From Ypsolopha sequella (taxonomy: Eukaryota; Arthropoda; Insecta; Lepidoptera; Ypsolophidae): a stretch of DNA of 64,000 nucleotides. Under the pieces are notes generated by a model. It worked only from the letters and a program-made list of their open reading frames with translations. It did no database searches and was not told the origin of the DNA. The stretch spans positions 4,577,501-4,641,500 of the forward strand of contig OW203992.1 of assembly GCA_934047225.1 (NCBI GenBank). Reading direction: 5' to 3'. Both the position numbers and the translations under genes were made by a program. This document shows positions 1-9,359 of the stretch, piece by piece (position 1 is the first letter of the stretch; every line of letters starts with the position of its first letter).

Positions 1-215
1 TGGCGTGCATTGAACTTTTTTCCGGAAAAGCAACCTGAAGGTCAAGTTTGACAATTAAAAAAATATGAAAAAATTTAAATAACACTTTAAAAAAAGAAAG
101 TTTGTATGACGCCAGGGTAGGCACTGCCTACCCCTAGAGTGAACATTTTCATACAAACTTTTTTTTTCACAGTGTTAATGAAATTTTTTAAATACACGGT
201 TTCAGATTTTCAAAA
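1..215. mobile_element. Foldback MITE, copy 1, cut by window edge
   Basis: This is the left part of the same element that is complete at 43371-43620. Shared blocks include the GGTAGGCACTGCCTAC palindrome at the centre and an AGAACTTTTTTCC-like end. The left end is lost at the window edge and the right arm is degenerate after the central block. No protein is encoded. Confidence 0.6.
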
Positions 216-554
216 ATGTAGTCCAAATTTCTCACACTTGTGTAGAAGTCGTGACATTTTTGTAGTAATTCACGTGACAGTATAAGCAAAACGAAGTCAG
301 AAGTATGTCCTATCCAAATACCCTAAATTCATACGACATTCTCCAGCTGCATATTCTGATATCTCCCACATCTCAGCACTGCAAACCTGGTCCACTATAC
401 GTTGAACCATGTCATCTTACGTTCCATGCAATTACTCATACCCTATCTGTAATTTGCTTTCTAGTCCGAGATCAACATAAACTGGATCGAGTCAGCCTTT
501 GAAAATACACGGTGCGTCAAACTGTTTGTTATATTATTTGTAGTAATAATACCT

Positions 555-1000
555 ATATATCAGGTCTTTACATATAAAATTGATGTTTTCTATTGAGAAT
601 TTGTAGAAACTCAGTTTTCAGTACTAACGTTTTTGCATTTTTTTTAGGAATGACAGATCGAAAGGATGTAATTTCTTATTTGTATGAATGAGACAACATT
701 AAAGTAACAGCAACATTAATTAAATTAAGAAAAAGTGTCAGCTGTAAAAAATAAATCTTATCATGGAAATGGATGGCATTTAGGACAAACTGTTTTTGAA
801 GATTAAATTTTTATGATTAAACTGAAAATAAAAACAAAATTGTATACGTAGTATACGTAGTATAAAATTGTATATATAAATTATATAACGTAGATAAACT
901 TTCAAATAAAACAAATAATTGAAATAGCTATTGAATTACAGGAATTACGAATATATACGAAAATTTTGGCAATTTCATAGGTAAAGACCTATTATAACTA
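555..1000 (+). repeat. Dispersed non-coding repeat, copy 1
   Basis: It matches 62300-62690 over several hundred bases, including a run of T then AGNAATGACANATCGAAA, a GAGACAACATTAA block and GGAAATGGATGG. A third, shorter match to its 3' part lies at 53690-53790. No long frame is conserved, so the element class is unknown. The 62.3-kb copy is interrupted after 62690 and its last part resumes at 62825. Confidence 0.55.
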
Positions 1001-1087
1001 GAACTAGAAAGCGTATAGTCATTGTTGAAAATTTATGAAGTATGATATCTGAAGTCTGTCATTTAAAAGTCAATAATTTTTTGCCTG

Positions 1088-1511
1088 TAAAGGCGATATG
1101 AAAAAAAATAGAGGTGCTTCTTTTTTGTGTATTTCATGAAATACACGGAAAATATTAATAAATTTCTGGTTAATGCATTTTGACTCTATAATCTAGGGTT
1201 TTGAAATTGGAAAACATGTTTGGATAAAATTTCCTCGATAGAAATAATTGTTGAAATGAGGTCTTCAAATACACTTTTTCTTCTCGTTTGACGAATAGGA
1301 ACTATATACAGAACTCAAACATATTTTATTAGGTGTGTTTCAACAATATCTAGAGATTTGATATTTGAAATTTTGCTAGCTATTTTATTATTTTTTATAA
1401 AAATTATAAAACTAACATTTTTCGCTTTCGCCCTAAATCCGCCCCTCTCGCACTGAGCGTGTTGTCGCTTGGAGTGACAGTGACAAAAATAAAATTCGCA
1501 TAGCCTCTTAA
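1088..1511 (-). mobile_element. TTAA element family A, copy A1
   Basis: About 424 bp ending in GCATAGCCTCTTAA. The other end is AAAGGCGATATG, where most copies have TTAAGGCGATATG. Seven copies occur in the window. TTAA at both termini plus short imperfect inverted ends suggests a TTAA-targeting transposon class such as piggyBac or Kolobok; neither is proven. The strand given is that of the degenerate internal reading frame. Confidence 0.7.
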
Positions 1512-1551
1512 CAAGATTATCTTTACTGTGACAGGGTATTATAGTGGATAT

Positions 1552-1687
1552 GTCGCAGGGATTTAATTAAATCTGGTTTTAAATTAAAAGCCTAAGGATA
1601 TAATTAAAACCGGCAGATGTTTTTAGGTTTCTTATATTCTAACCTAGGTTTTTAATTAAAAACAGGATTTCATTCAATCCTTACGAC
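1552..1687. repeat. Imperfect palindrome, foldback MITE candidate
   Basis: Arms 1552-1596 and 1641-1687 are inverted copies with some mismatches. They share GTCG-AGGATT ends and an AAATTAAAA-like core. No coding potential. Confidence 0.5.
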
Positions 1688-1753
1688 TTATACATTGTTT
1701 TGAATTGGTATTTGATATTTGTTTTCTTCGTATAGCCGAAAACTGACGATACT

Positions 1754-1915
1754 AAAGCATATCCTGAAGGCCTTAATTTTAGTTTTAGTGCTGTCAAAAC
1801 ATACATTTTTCCAAAGTATTTAAGCTTCTGTTCCTAACGCTTAAGGACTATTTTGCAATGTTGAAAATTTAGTTTTGACAGTACTTAAACTATAGTTAAA
1901 GCCTTTAGAATCTGC
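1754..1915. mobile_element. Long-TIR MITE, degenerate copy
   Basis: A degenerate copy of the element at 5062-5227. Both have inverted arms of about 48 bp containing AATTTTAGTTTTAGTGCTGTC and a spacer with the TTTTGCAATG block. Confidence 0.6.
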
Positions 1916-1929
1916 TACATTACCTACTT

Positions 1930-2382
1930 AAAGATTTAAAGAACTTTGTCTAGAGAAAGTCCCTTTGAAACATATGACTCTTAGTTAAGTCTACGATATA
2001 CTGGATGTTACAAGTCTACCGAGTTTAAAGCTGGTAACACCACTCCAGCTACACGTAAAATTTTGGCTGTTTCAATTACACTTTCCACCCGAAAGACCCT
2101 CCAAAAGCTAGGACCTCATGAAAAATAGCATAGTAAAGGTAGGCTTACTAGGAGAATCATAAAGACGAGTTTGGTAAACCGCGACGCCTGAAATGCGGGC
2201 CATAAAGCCTGTTTATTTGAAAAGGATTCTTGGGGAAGAAAGCGTGGTGTCATAAAGGATATCCGGTCTTAATATCTTAAAAGGAACGACCTTTGGATTA
2301 AAACATTTTCTTTTATATGTCCTTTGTAAGTTGTGTGACATGAAATTTTAGAGGAATAGAGAAATTGGTCCTAAAATTAGTA
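1930..2382. other. Unassigned stretch
   Basis: Mixed-composition unique-looking DNA. I see no frame, palindrome or repeat match within the window. Confidence 0.4.
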
Positions 2383-2776
2383 CATTTTCAATGCATGTGC
2401 TCGTAAAGGCCCACTTTTTATGCATCAAAACCGAACAAAAAGTCGATTATTTTGCCCTAGGGCTATATTATTATTATTTTTTTAAATTTATTTACAATGG
2501 TTGGCTAACCTGCAGATTTTCCTGTGTACCATAGATGTTATACTTTTTTTCCACTGTTTAACGGCTCTGGATACAATCCTTTTGAGCCAATTACAATTTA
2601 AAGTTCACAAGATTATATTTGTTTTCATTTCCTCACACTATGCATTGAAAAACGTAGTATGATACACGGGCGCAAAAGCAATAAATTACTCGGCTACGTT
2701 TAAAACACTCGCTACGCTCGTGTTTTAAATCGTCCTCGTAATTTATTCCTTTGCGCCCTTGTAGCATAAACTACTA
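2383..2776 (+). mobile_element. LINE 3'-end repeat, family B copy B1
   Basis: The same sequence lies inverted at 21111-21507, with partial copies at 41467-41684 and 63672-63716. Copy B3 ends in an AATAAAG-type signal followed by ATTGT repeats. I therefore read family B as a non-LTR retrotransposon 3' region, with sense on the plus strand here. It contains a conserved hairpin of the form ACACTCGCTACGCTCGTGTT. Confidence 0.55.
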
Positions 2777-2779
2777 TTT

Positions 2780-3440
2780 TGCACGTAGAGTGGATTTATT
2801 TATTTATTGTTTGACATGTAAGTATTTACATGTATCTAAAGATGTGTGCAAAATTTTTGCAAGATCAAAAATAATAACTAATACCTAATGCGTTTTCTGT
2901 AGTAGCTGAGCGAGATAGATTTAGAGCCTGATTAGATTAGTAGAACAAGTTGGCTTATAAGATTAATTTAATTTACAAATCTGAACGAAAACAATCGAAA
3001 TCGAACCATCTGGATTCAGAGTACGACCTGACTTATCACCATAAAAACAAATTAGAATTTAAAACACTCTAAGCGACCCAAAAAACATTCATCAATGACC
3101 TAAAACCTAAGCAAATGATGGCCATCAATAACGTCTGAACGAAGAAGGTTCAACAAAAGTGTAAAATCAACATCTCGTTAGCAAACAAAAAGGCGAGTAA
3201 AACCTTATTATGACTAACAAAATTCTTGTTACCGTCAAATCAGTTTATGTAACCTTTCCTTCTGTTAGAATAAAGAATAAATTTGCTTGTTAAGGTAGCA
3301 GACAGACATAACAGAGAGGCTGAAGTTTCCACCAAATTAGGTGTAACACTCGTTTACAATTTAAGACTGTATTGGAGAAAGTTTTGGCCAAATACCGTGA
3401 AGGTAAAATGTGAATTGTTTCGACTTTTAGTAAATTTTTA
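2780..3440. other. Unassigned stretch with a LINE-like scrap
   Basis: The AAAGATGTGTGCAAA block near 2848 recurs at 45818 with similar downstream bases, including GTAGCTGAGC/GCAGCTGAGC. It is probably a dispersed repeat fragment. Nothing else was recognised. Confidence 0.35.
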
Positions 3441-3473
3441 CACTGGAGTTATAAGGATTTTCTACATACGGGA

Positions 3474-3620
3474 TCCGTGCAGCCTGAAAGAGTGATTCAA
3501 ATATGAAAAGGAATGCTTCGGTGGTTCGGTAGATAGAGAGGATGAATAAAAGTAGAATCCTATCCCAACCGAAAAGAACAAACTATGATAAAAATAAATT
3601 AGCATACAAGATGACATTAA
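3474..3620 (+). pseudogene. Non-LTR retrotransposon RT C-terminus, decayed
   Basis: A scrap reading VIQI-stop-KGMLRWFGR, then ERMNKSR after a frameshift. It matches the usual end-of-polymerase pattern of endonuclease-reverse transcriptase LINEs (MLRWFGHVERM...). At least one stop and one frameshift make it non-functional. Identification rests on about 25 residues spread over two frames. Confidence 0.5.
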
Positions 3621-4014
3621 TTGAGGCGTTTTTTACTAAAACATTTAATGTCCCCAGAGTAGATTTTAAAGGAGAGTGAAAAAGCTTAATATTTTTTTTA
3701 CATATTTTTTTATTGGCGTTTGTATCGCTGGAATATAATTGCTTATGTATTTTATTAATTCAAAAAAGAATCACAAAATTTACGAAAACCTATCAAACCC
3801 TAAAATTACCTCAAACCCTGGACAAAGGTTGTATTTGTAAGAAAAACTATAAGTATTCCTATGGGCATTATTTAAATAATTCTACATGAAAAGATACTAA
3901 GGAAAATTATGAAAATAAGTATATCATGTCAAGAAAATGTTTTATTTATTTATAGGTATCCATATTATTAATGAAACTAAATCTTAATTTTAAACTTGAC
4001 AAAAACAAATTCCC

Positions 4015-4291
4015 TACTGCTACTGAGTGGCTTGGCCGATTGAATTCATCTATGCTTTGATAAATAGATAAACTTTAAAGCTATAAACATAACATAAGAT
4101 TATTCAATCGAACAATCACGTCCAAGTGAAAAGTATAATTTTCTCCTATTTCGCCCTATCAAGGACGCAGCGAGCGTCGTAACAGCCACTATGCATTGCG
4201 CGCTGATATGAACGTTATTTCAATGTCGTTTCCGTTGATATTTGTAGTGACAAATATCGAGCTGCTAATTTGGCGATGGTAATCGCCTTAA
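4015..4291. mobile_element. TTAAGGCG-type element family F, copy F1
   Basis: Ends in TGGTAATCGCCTTAA and shares about 270 bp with 31140-31414. The inner part, CGCAGCGAGCGTCGTAACAG through the AATGTCGTTTCCGT block, also matches minus-strand copies at 29647-29899 and 58639-58892. No frame is conserved. Confidence 0.6.
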
Positions 4292-4294
4292 TGT

Positions 4295-5060
4295 TAATTT
4301 AATGATAAAAGCATCCAAGGGCAGACGGCTAGTCCATATAACTTCACAGTTGTAGTAGAGTCATTGTTCAGATCGATTTATCTGAGTGCAAATGAGCAGC
4401 AAACGAACCTCGAAAATCTCTCGAATCCACTCAATTTGCTCGGGTAAAGTGTTTTTCTACAACGTTTCGACTGTCACTTTGTGAACGAAAATCTAATGAA
4501 ATTTAAATTGGTTTCTTCAATGTATTTTCATGTTGTAACCTTAATTTACTTTGACTGTACCAATCCGCCGATCGGTGGTCATGCTACAATACCTTTATAA
4601 ATTCTAGATTTTCTAAACAATTTTTATGTTATCGTTTTTAATTAGGAAAAATAAAGCAAATTTTAAATAATAATTAAATCTGTCAAATTGACAACAATTC
4701 AGTTTTAAATTGGTAAAAATAATTATAACGCCCAAAAAACAAAGACTCTTCAATTTTCAATTTTCTTATTATTTTCTTATTATAATGCAAAACAGATTTA
4801 TTTATGCTATTACTCGTAAAATAGCATCAGAATAATTGAATTGTACTTCATTGTGAACTTAAAGATGTTTGTTTGGAATTAGTACGTCAATTTACGGTTA
4901 TGGAAAATACAATTATTTTGAAGCTTACATTATGAAGATATAGTTATTGCATATAGTAAATTATTTGTACACATCATTCGTAGCTGGATGCTGTTTAAGA
5001 AAATTACAGTTATTACTATCTATTCAATTAAAGTATTGAACATACACAAATAACACATAA
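4295..5060. other. Unassigned AT-rich stretch
   Basis: AT-rich with short self-complementary runs near 4740-4800. No coding or repeat match was seen. Confidence 0.4.
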
Positions 5061-5061
5061 T

Positions 5062-5227
5062 AAAGCCGATTCTGAAGGCTTTAATTTTAGTTTTAGTGCT
5101 GTCAAGACTTAAATTTTTCCAAAGTAATTTAGCTTCTGTTCTTAACACTTATGAACTATTTTGCAATGATGAAAATTTAGTTTTGACAGCACTAAAACTA
5201 AAATTAAAGCCTTCAGAATCGGCTACA
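5062..5227. mobile_element. Long-TIR MITE, best copy
   Basis: Nearly perfect inverted arms of about 48 bp start with GCCGATTCTGAAGGCTTTAA, separated by about 70 bp. The flanks read ACATAATAA and ACATTATAA, which could be a 9-bp TSD with one mismatch as in Mutator-like elements. Both copies share ACATTA on the right, so the boundary is uncertain. Related degenerate copy at 1754-1915. Confidence 0.65.
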
Positions 5228-5572
5228 TTATAAAGCTAAACTTAATCTAAATTACAATTTTAGAGATATAAAACTAAAATAAATCTAAATTTAAATTACC
5301 AATAAATATAATGCCTATATTAAATAAAATGTTTTTAAGTCGTCGTCGTTGGGGCAGCTGGCAGCGTTACCTCCTTGGATCGCTAAGCTGATCCTCTGAC
5401 CGAGGTGAGCTCGGTAATTTATTATATTATGTTTTATATTTAATATTACTTGTTATTTCATGCCAAATCTAAGAAACCGATATTTAACCTAACAAACCTT
5501 AATGAATATAAATGTTAAAGCCAAAGTAATTAAAAAGCGATTATATATAATGGCTTGATATTATATACAAGG

Positions 5573-5834
5573 TTACTTTTTGATCATCGTCCAAATTCAT
5601 ACTGGAGGCTTGGTAAGTGATCAGCATCACGAATCGATAACAATTTTTGTGAAATTCGTATAATGAAATTTCGAATTCCCTTAGTAATTCACTCCCAGTC
5701 CTGAGTGAATCACTATGGGGAGTCAAAATTTAGTTTTATGAGTTTTACAAAAATCGTTATTGGTTCATGATGCTGATGAGTTACCAAGGCTCAAGTATGA
5801 ATTTGGACGATGTTGACAAAGTCACCTTGTATAT
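5573..5834. mobile_element. Foldback MITE family C (TACAAGGTGAC ends), copy C1
   Basis: Arms of about 85 bp. The left arm begins ATACAAGGTTAC and the right arm ends GTCACCTTGTAT. The inner arm includes ATTCATACTGGAGGCTTGG. Relatives lie at 21862-22097, 30380-30607 and 33240-33318. TACAAGGTGA also occurs inside the repeats at 7600, 35130 and 58310. Confidence 0.65.
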
Positions 5835-6258
5835 TGGCTAAAATGCGTAGATTATGTAATAAATTAATTACTTTATCTAGAGATTATTCAAAATAGCTAG
5901 TAGGAATTGTTTAAAGTAATAAATACGATTTTACTTAGCTTTTTTTTCTCTATTTTTGTGAAAATTTAATTTTAAATTCTAAAACTTGGGACGTCGCCTC
6001 GGTCCGCTCCGCTTCGCTCGGCTCCTTATTTATCTTACATGTAAACCTAACACGCTCCTCCTCGCTTTACTCGTTGTCGCACTGATTTTTTGACTTTTGG
6101 TGAAATATATTTGATACTTTAAATTTGCCCACTCAGTATTTTTAGTCACACGCTTTGGTATTTATTCGGGACACTTGAAGTCGCTAATTATATTTTTGTT
6201 CGCCCATATTATGTTTTATTACTTTATCCACGTCTTACTAGATATTATGTATAATAGC

Positions 6259-6630
6259 TAGATTATGTTTAATATTATTAGAGTGCATTACAAACTAGAA
6301 AATATCAATCAGAAACAAATCCAAAGACAAGAATTTGAAAAAATCCCCGGGCCAGGATTCGAACCTGCGACCTCTTGTTACTCGTATCAAGACAAGCGCG
6401 CTACCAATTGCGCCACCGAGGTTCCTACCTGGACCGGCGAATTCTTCCATCATACCTGTCCACTGTTATTTTTGCATCTGCTTGATATACTAGCTTGTAC
6501 TGCACATACAGAACGCTCAGGAGGGCGTTATGTTATTTCACGCCTTCCTGGCCCGGGGAATTTTTTCAAATTCTTGTCTTTGGATTTTTTTCTGATTGAT
6601 TGTTTTCTAGTTTGTAATGCAATCTAATAA
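6259..6630. mobile_element. Head-to-head SINE dimer or SINE-containing foldback
   Basis: Two inverted copies of a tail, CCCGGGG followed by TTTTTCAAATTCTTGTCTTTGG up to a GTAATGCA end, flank a tRNA-like head on the minus strand. The left arm is about 6281-6351 and the right arm about 6550-6624. The arrangement suits two SINE copies inserted in opposite orientations, the second lacking its head. Confidence 0.55.
6345..6421 (-). repeat. tRNA-derived SINE head
   Basis: The minus strand folds as a tRNA. The acceptor stem CCTCGGT/CCCGGGG pairs in 6 of 7 positions and the D-stem GCGC/GCGC is intact. Box A reads TGGCGCAATTGG and box B reads GGTTCGAATCC, which fit RNA polymerase III promoters. The anticodon arm does not form a normal 7-nt loop and repeat arms follow. 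I call it a SINE head rather than a tRNA gene. Confidence 0.6.
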
Positions 6631-6639
6631 TAAATAGCT

Positions 6640-7430
6640 AGATTATTTGATTAATTCTACTCCAATAATCACTTTCTCTAAATTAGGTAGACATAATATA
6701 TAATGGCTGGATAGTATAAATAATATCTAGATTAATTAATTTGGCTTAAACACAAACACGATGGAATAATGTAGACCACATAAAAAAAAAGAAATGTTAA
6801 CCTCAACCAACAATTATAATAACAAAATCACTATTATAAGGGTTAGTCTAAAAGTCTCCGAATAGATTTTAATTACGTATGACGTAAAAACATATAATTT
6901 TTTTGTAAACGCTCCCTGTTTCTTTTCTCTTCTCACACACTCATACTTACATTTACACACCCTCTCACATATACACACACATACTTACATATACTCATGT
7001 TAATTTTTATATAATTTTTGTAAATTTAAATACGCTTTAATAAATTGCATGCTTTTCTCTTTTTCGGCTTCCTGTATTAACTAAACTGTGTCCCTACCAC
7101 CAGAAGCAACTGACTCTTAAATGACAGGCTTTGCCTTACTTAAGTTTCAGTTGAACACATAATGTTGGTGAATACCTTAGCCTTAACATTGTAATTTTTA
7201 GGTTAAGATTTTTTGATCCAATAAATAATTTTGTATTGTATTTGTATGATTTACATAAATAATAAAATTTATTGCTTATATTTATAAATCAAAGGTATCA
7301 CCTATACGTAGTCTATGTATATTTATTGTTTAGTAAAATCCATTATTAGCTGATGTAATATTAAGTCTATTTTTTCTGTGGATATTTGTTGATAAATAAA
7401 ATAAAAATAAAAAATACTAATATTACAAAT
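6640..7430. other. Unassigned stretch with CA/TA-rich low complexity
   Basis: 6935-7000 is rich in CACA, TACA and CTCA. 7040-7250 ends with AATAAATAATTTTGTATTGTAT and could be a LINE 3' tail on the plus strand. No frame was seen. Confidence 0.35.
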
Positions 7431-7770
7431 ATACCGGTATAAATTCAAATTGAAATTGAAATAATTTTGCTAAGTAGGTATAAATATAATACACTTTTTA
7501 CAAGTCAAAATTTAACCTTATCAAAATATATGTAATAAAAGGTTTTTTTTTATTTATTAGCAATATATATATCCGATTAAAATGATAGGTAAAATATCTA
7601 TTATACAAGGTGAAATCCAATCAACCGCCCGAACTCATACCGGAGACCCGGCCAGGGACCAGGAACAAGGTTCAATTATCACCAACCGAGCTCCCAGCAC
7701 GAATCCAGGCGGCCGACCAAATCCCATCCTATATACTACATACTAATAGGTTACATATATAAATTCCCGG
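7430..7770. repeat. Dispersed repeat D, copy 1
   Basis: Matches 34925-35290 closely from an AAATTCAAATT-rich start through ACAAGGTGAAATCCAATCAA, ACCGGAGACCCGGCCAGG and CCATCCTATATACTACATAC. The central TACAAGGTGA block links it to MITE family C. No coding potential. Confidence 0.55.
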
Positions 7771-8225
7771 TCATTCGGTTAATAATTTCTCCAGTTATTT
7801 TACAGTTAATGGACGCATGGAATACAAATTTAATACATAATGGTATAAACAAATTAACGTCAATTTCACTGGCATAACAGCGCGGTTTGAAAATCGAGAA
7901 ATGTATTTACGGCGTGTAAGTGCTACGTCGTAGTAAAAGCGTCAAACCTGCTACGTCGTAGTAAAAATATGGCTTTTGTTATGAGGTCTTCTACAATTCC
8001 TACATTACAAAATTGTATTTAGATAAAAAATAAGTCAAAAACGATTATATATTGTTTTTAGTGATTAAGATCGGTGTGGTTACATAATTATTTAAAAACT
8101 AAATCTGTTACCCTGTCTTTAATTTCTAGTACATAAAATCTTCGTTTTCAAATTAAAGGAACCTTCGATACTTTTTTTAATTTTAAAGCTAGCTCATACA
8201 TATAGTACATCATAAGAGTTAGGTT
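7770..8225. other. Unassigned stretch with short direct repeat
   Basis: TGCTACGTCGTAGTAAAA occurs twice, near 7920 and 7951, each with a CTACG/CGTAG dyad. Otherwise nothing recognised. Confidence 0.4.
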
Positions 8226-8789
8226 ACGTGTTTCAAAATGGCATAAGTCGAGTATGGAATAGAAATGGCAACCATTCTGTCCACCTTACTTACACATTAA
8301 CTCCGTCTATATTCGCACTTGGAAATACAGATAGCATTAGAAACAACAGCATTCAATGTGTTTGTCGGTCGCTCAAATCCCATATTGTGCAAAGATTTCA
8401 AAAGTAAAGATGAGCCCTTACCGTACTATGACAGCACCAAAATGTTTCCACCTTTAAATGGGTGACGCTCACACGTTTCGAATCAGTGCTCATCTGAACA
8501 CAGTGATAAGTGGACGGCTTAAGTGCACTTAAAGTTAATCATTTTAACAACTTTAGTAGTCTGATCAGTTTGCTGACCGTAGATAGACAGATTGCGCACT
8601 CATAAGTGTGCGCGCGTCGGCATTATGTAAACGCACACATTCAAAAACAATGCAATAGATTTTAGGTGCCAGGGCTCATCTTAACCTTTGAAATCTTTGA
8701 TATTGTGATGTAAATATGACAGGAGTACGTTTGGTCTATGCTGCCAGTACGGCTAGAGCAGGCGGCCATTTCTACTCCCAAGGTTTATT
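8226..8789 (-). mobile_element. MITE family Y, copy 1, interrupted by hAT MITE Z1
   Basis: Reverse-complement match to 32040-32392, including TATGGGATTTGAGCGA, AATGCTATCTGTATTTCC and ACCATTTCTATTCC. The match continues on both sides of the Z1 insertion at 8390-8699, so Y1 is older than Z1. Ends resemble inverted copies of CCTTGGGAGTAGAAATGG. Confidence 0.6.
8390..8699. mobile_element. hAT-type MITE family Z, copy Z1 (310 bp)
   Basis: TIRs are CAAAGATTTCAAA... and ...TTTGAAATCTTTG. The element is flanked by a perfect 8-bp TSD, ATATTGTG, at 8382-8389 and 8700-8707. An 8-bp TSD is the hallmark of the hAT superfamily. The second copy at 33702-34011 has the same length and its own perfect TSD. 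Inserted into family Y. No transposase is encoded. Confidence 0.85.
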
Positions 8790-9359
8790 GACTCGGGTAA
8801 TAGTATGTTAATAATTTTAATTTCTGCAAATAAACCTAAATTGCTGAATGAAACTTTTCAGCGATATCGGTTGATTTACGTTATTTTAAAACTTATCTTG
8901 CGGCAGACCGATGGCATCTCGCCAAAACACGTTAATCGGGTTCTGTCAAAGACGTTTCAATAAATTCCTGGTTTTAAAGGGTTAAACTAAATATACTCTT
9001 GATAATAAATGCATCTTAATCTGTACAGTTCTCATTAAGAGGCTATGCGAATTTTATTTTTGTCACTATCACCCCAAGCGAAAACACGCTCAGTGCGAGA
9101 GGGGCGGATTCAGGGCAAAAGGGAAAAAAGTTTTTATTAAAAAAACTAAAATAGCTAGCAAAATTTCAAATCTCTAGATATTGTTGAAACACACCAAATA
9201 AAATATATTGTTTGAGTTCTGTATATTGTTCCTATTCGTCAAACGAGGAGAAAAAGTGTGTTTGAAGTCTCGAAATGATCATTTCAACAATTACGAGTAT
9301 TTCTATCGAGCAAAATTTATCCAAACATGTTTTCCAATTACAAAACCTTAGATTATATA

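Noticed and set aside
5760..5800. Hammerhead core CTGATGAG in MITE C1
   Set aside because: No GAAA strand or stems follow at the right distance.
6345..6421. Genuine tRNA gene
   Set aside because: Acceptor and D stems pair but the anticodon arm does not form a normal loop, and the sequence continues into repeated SINE tails.
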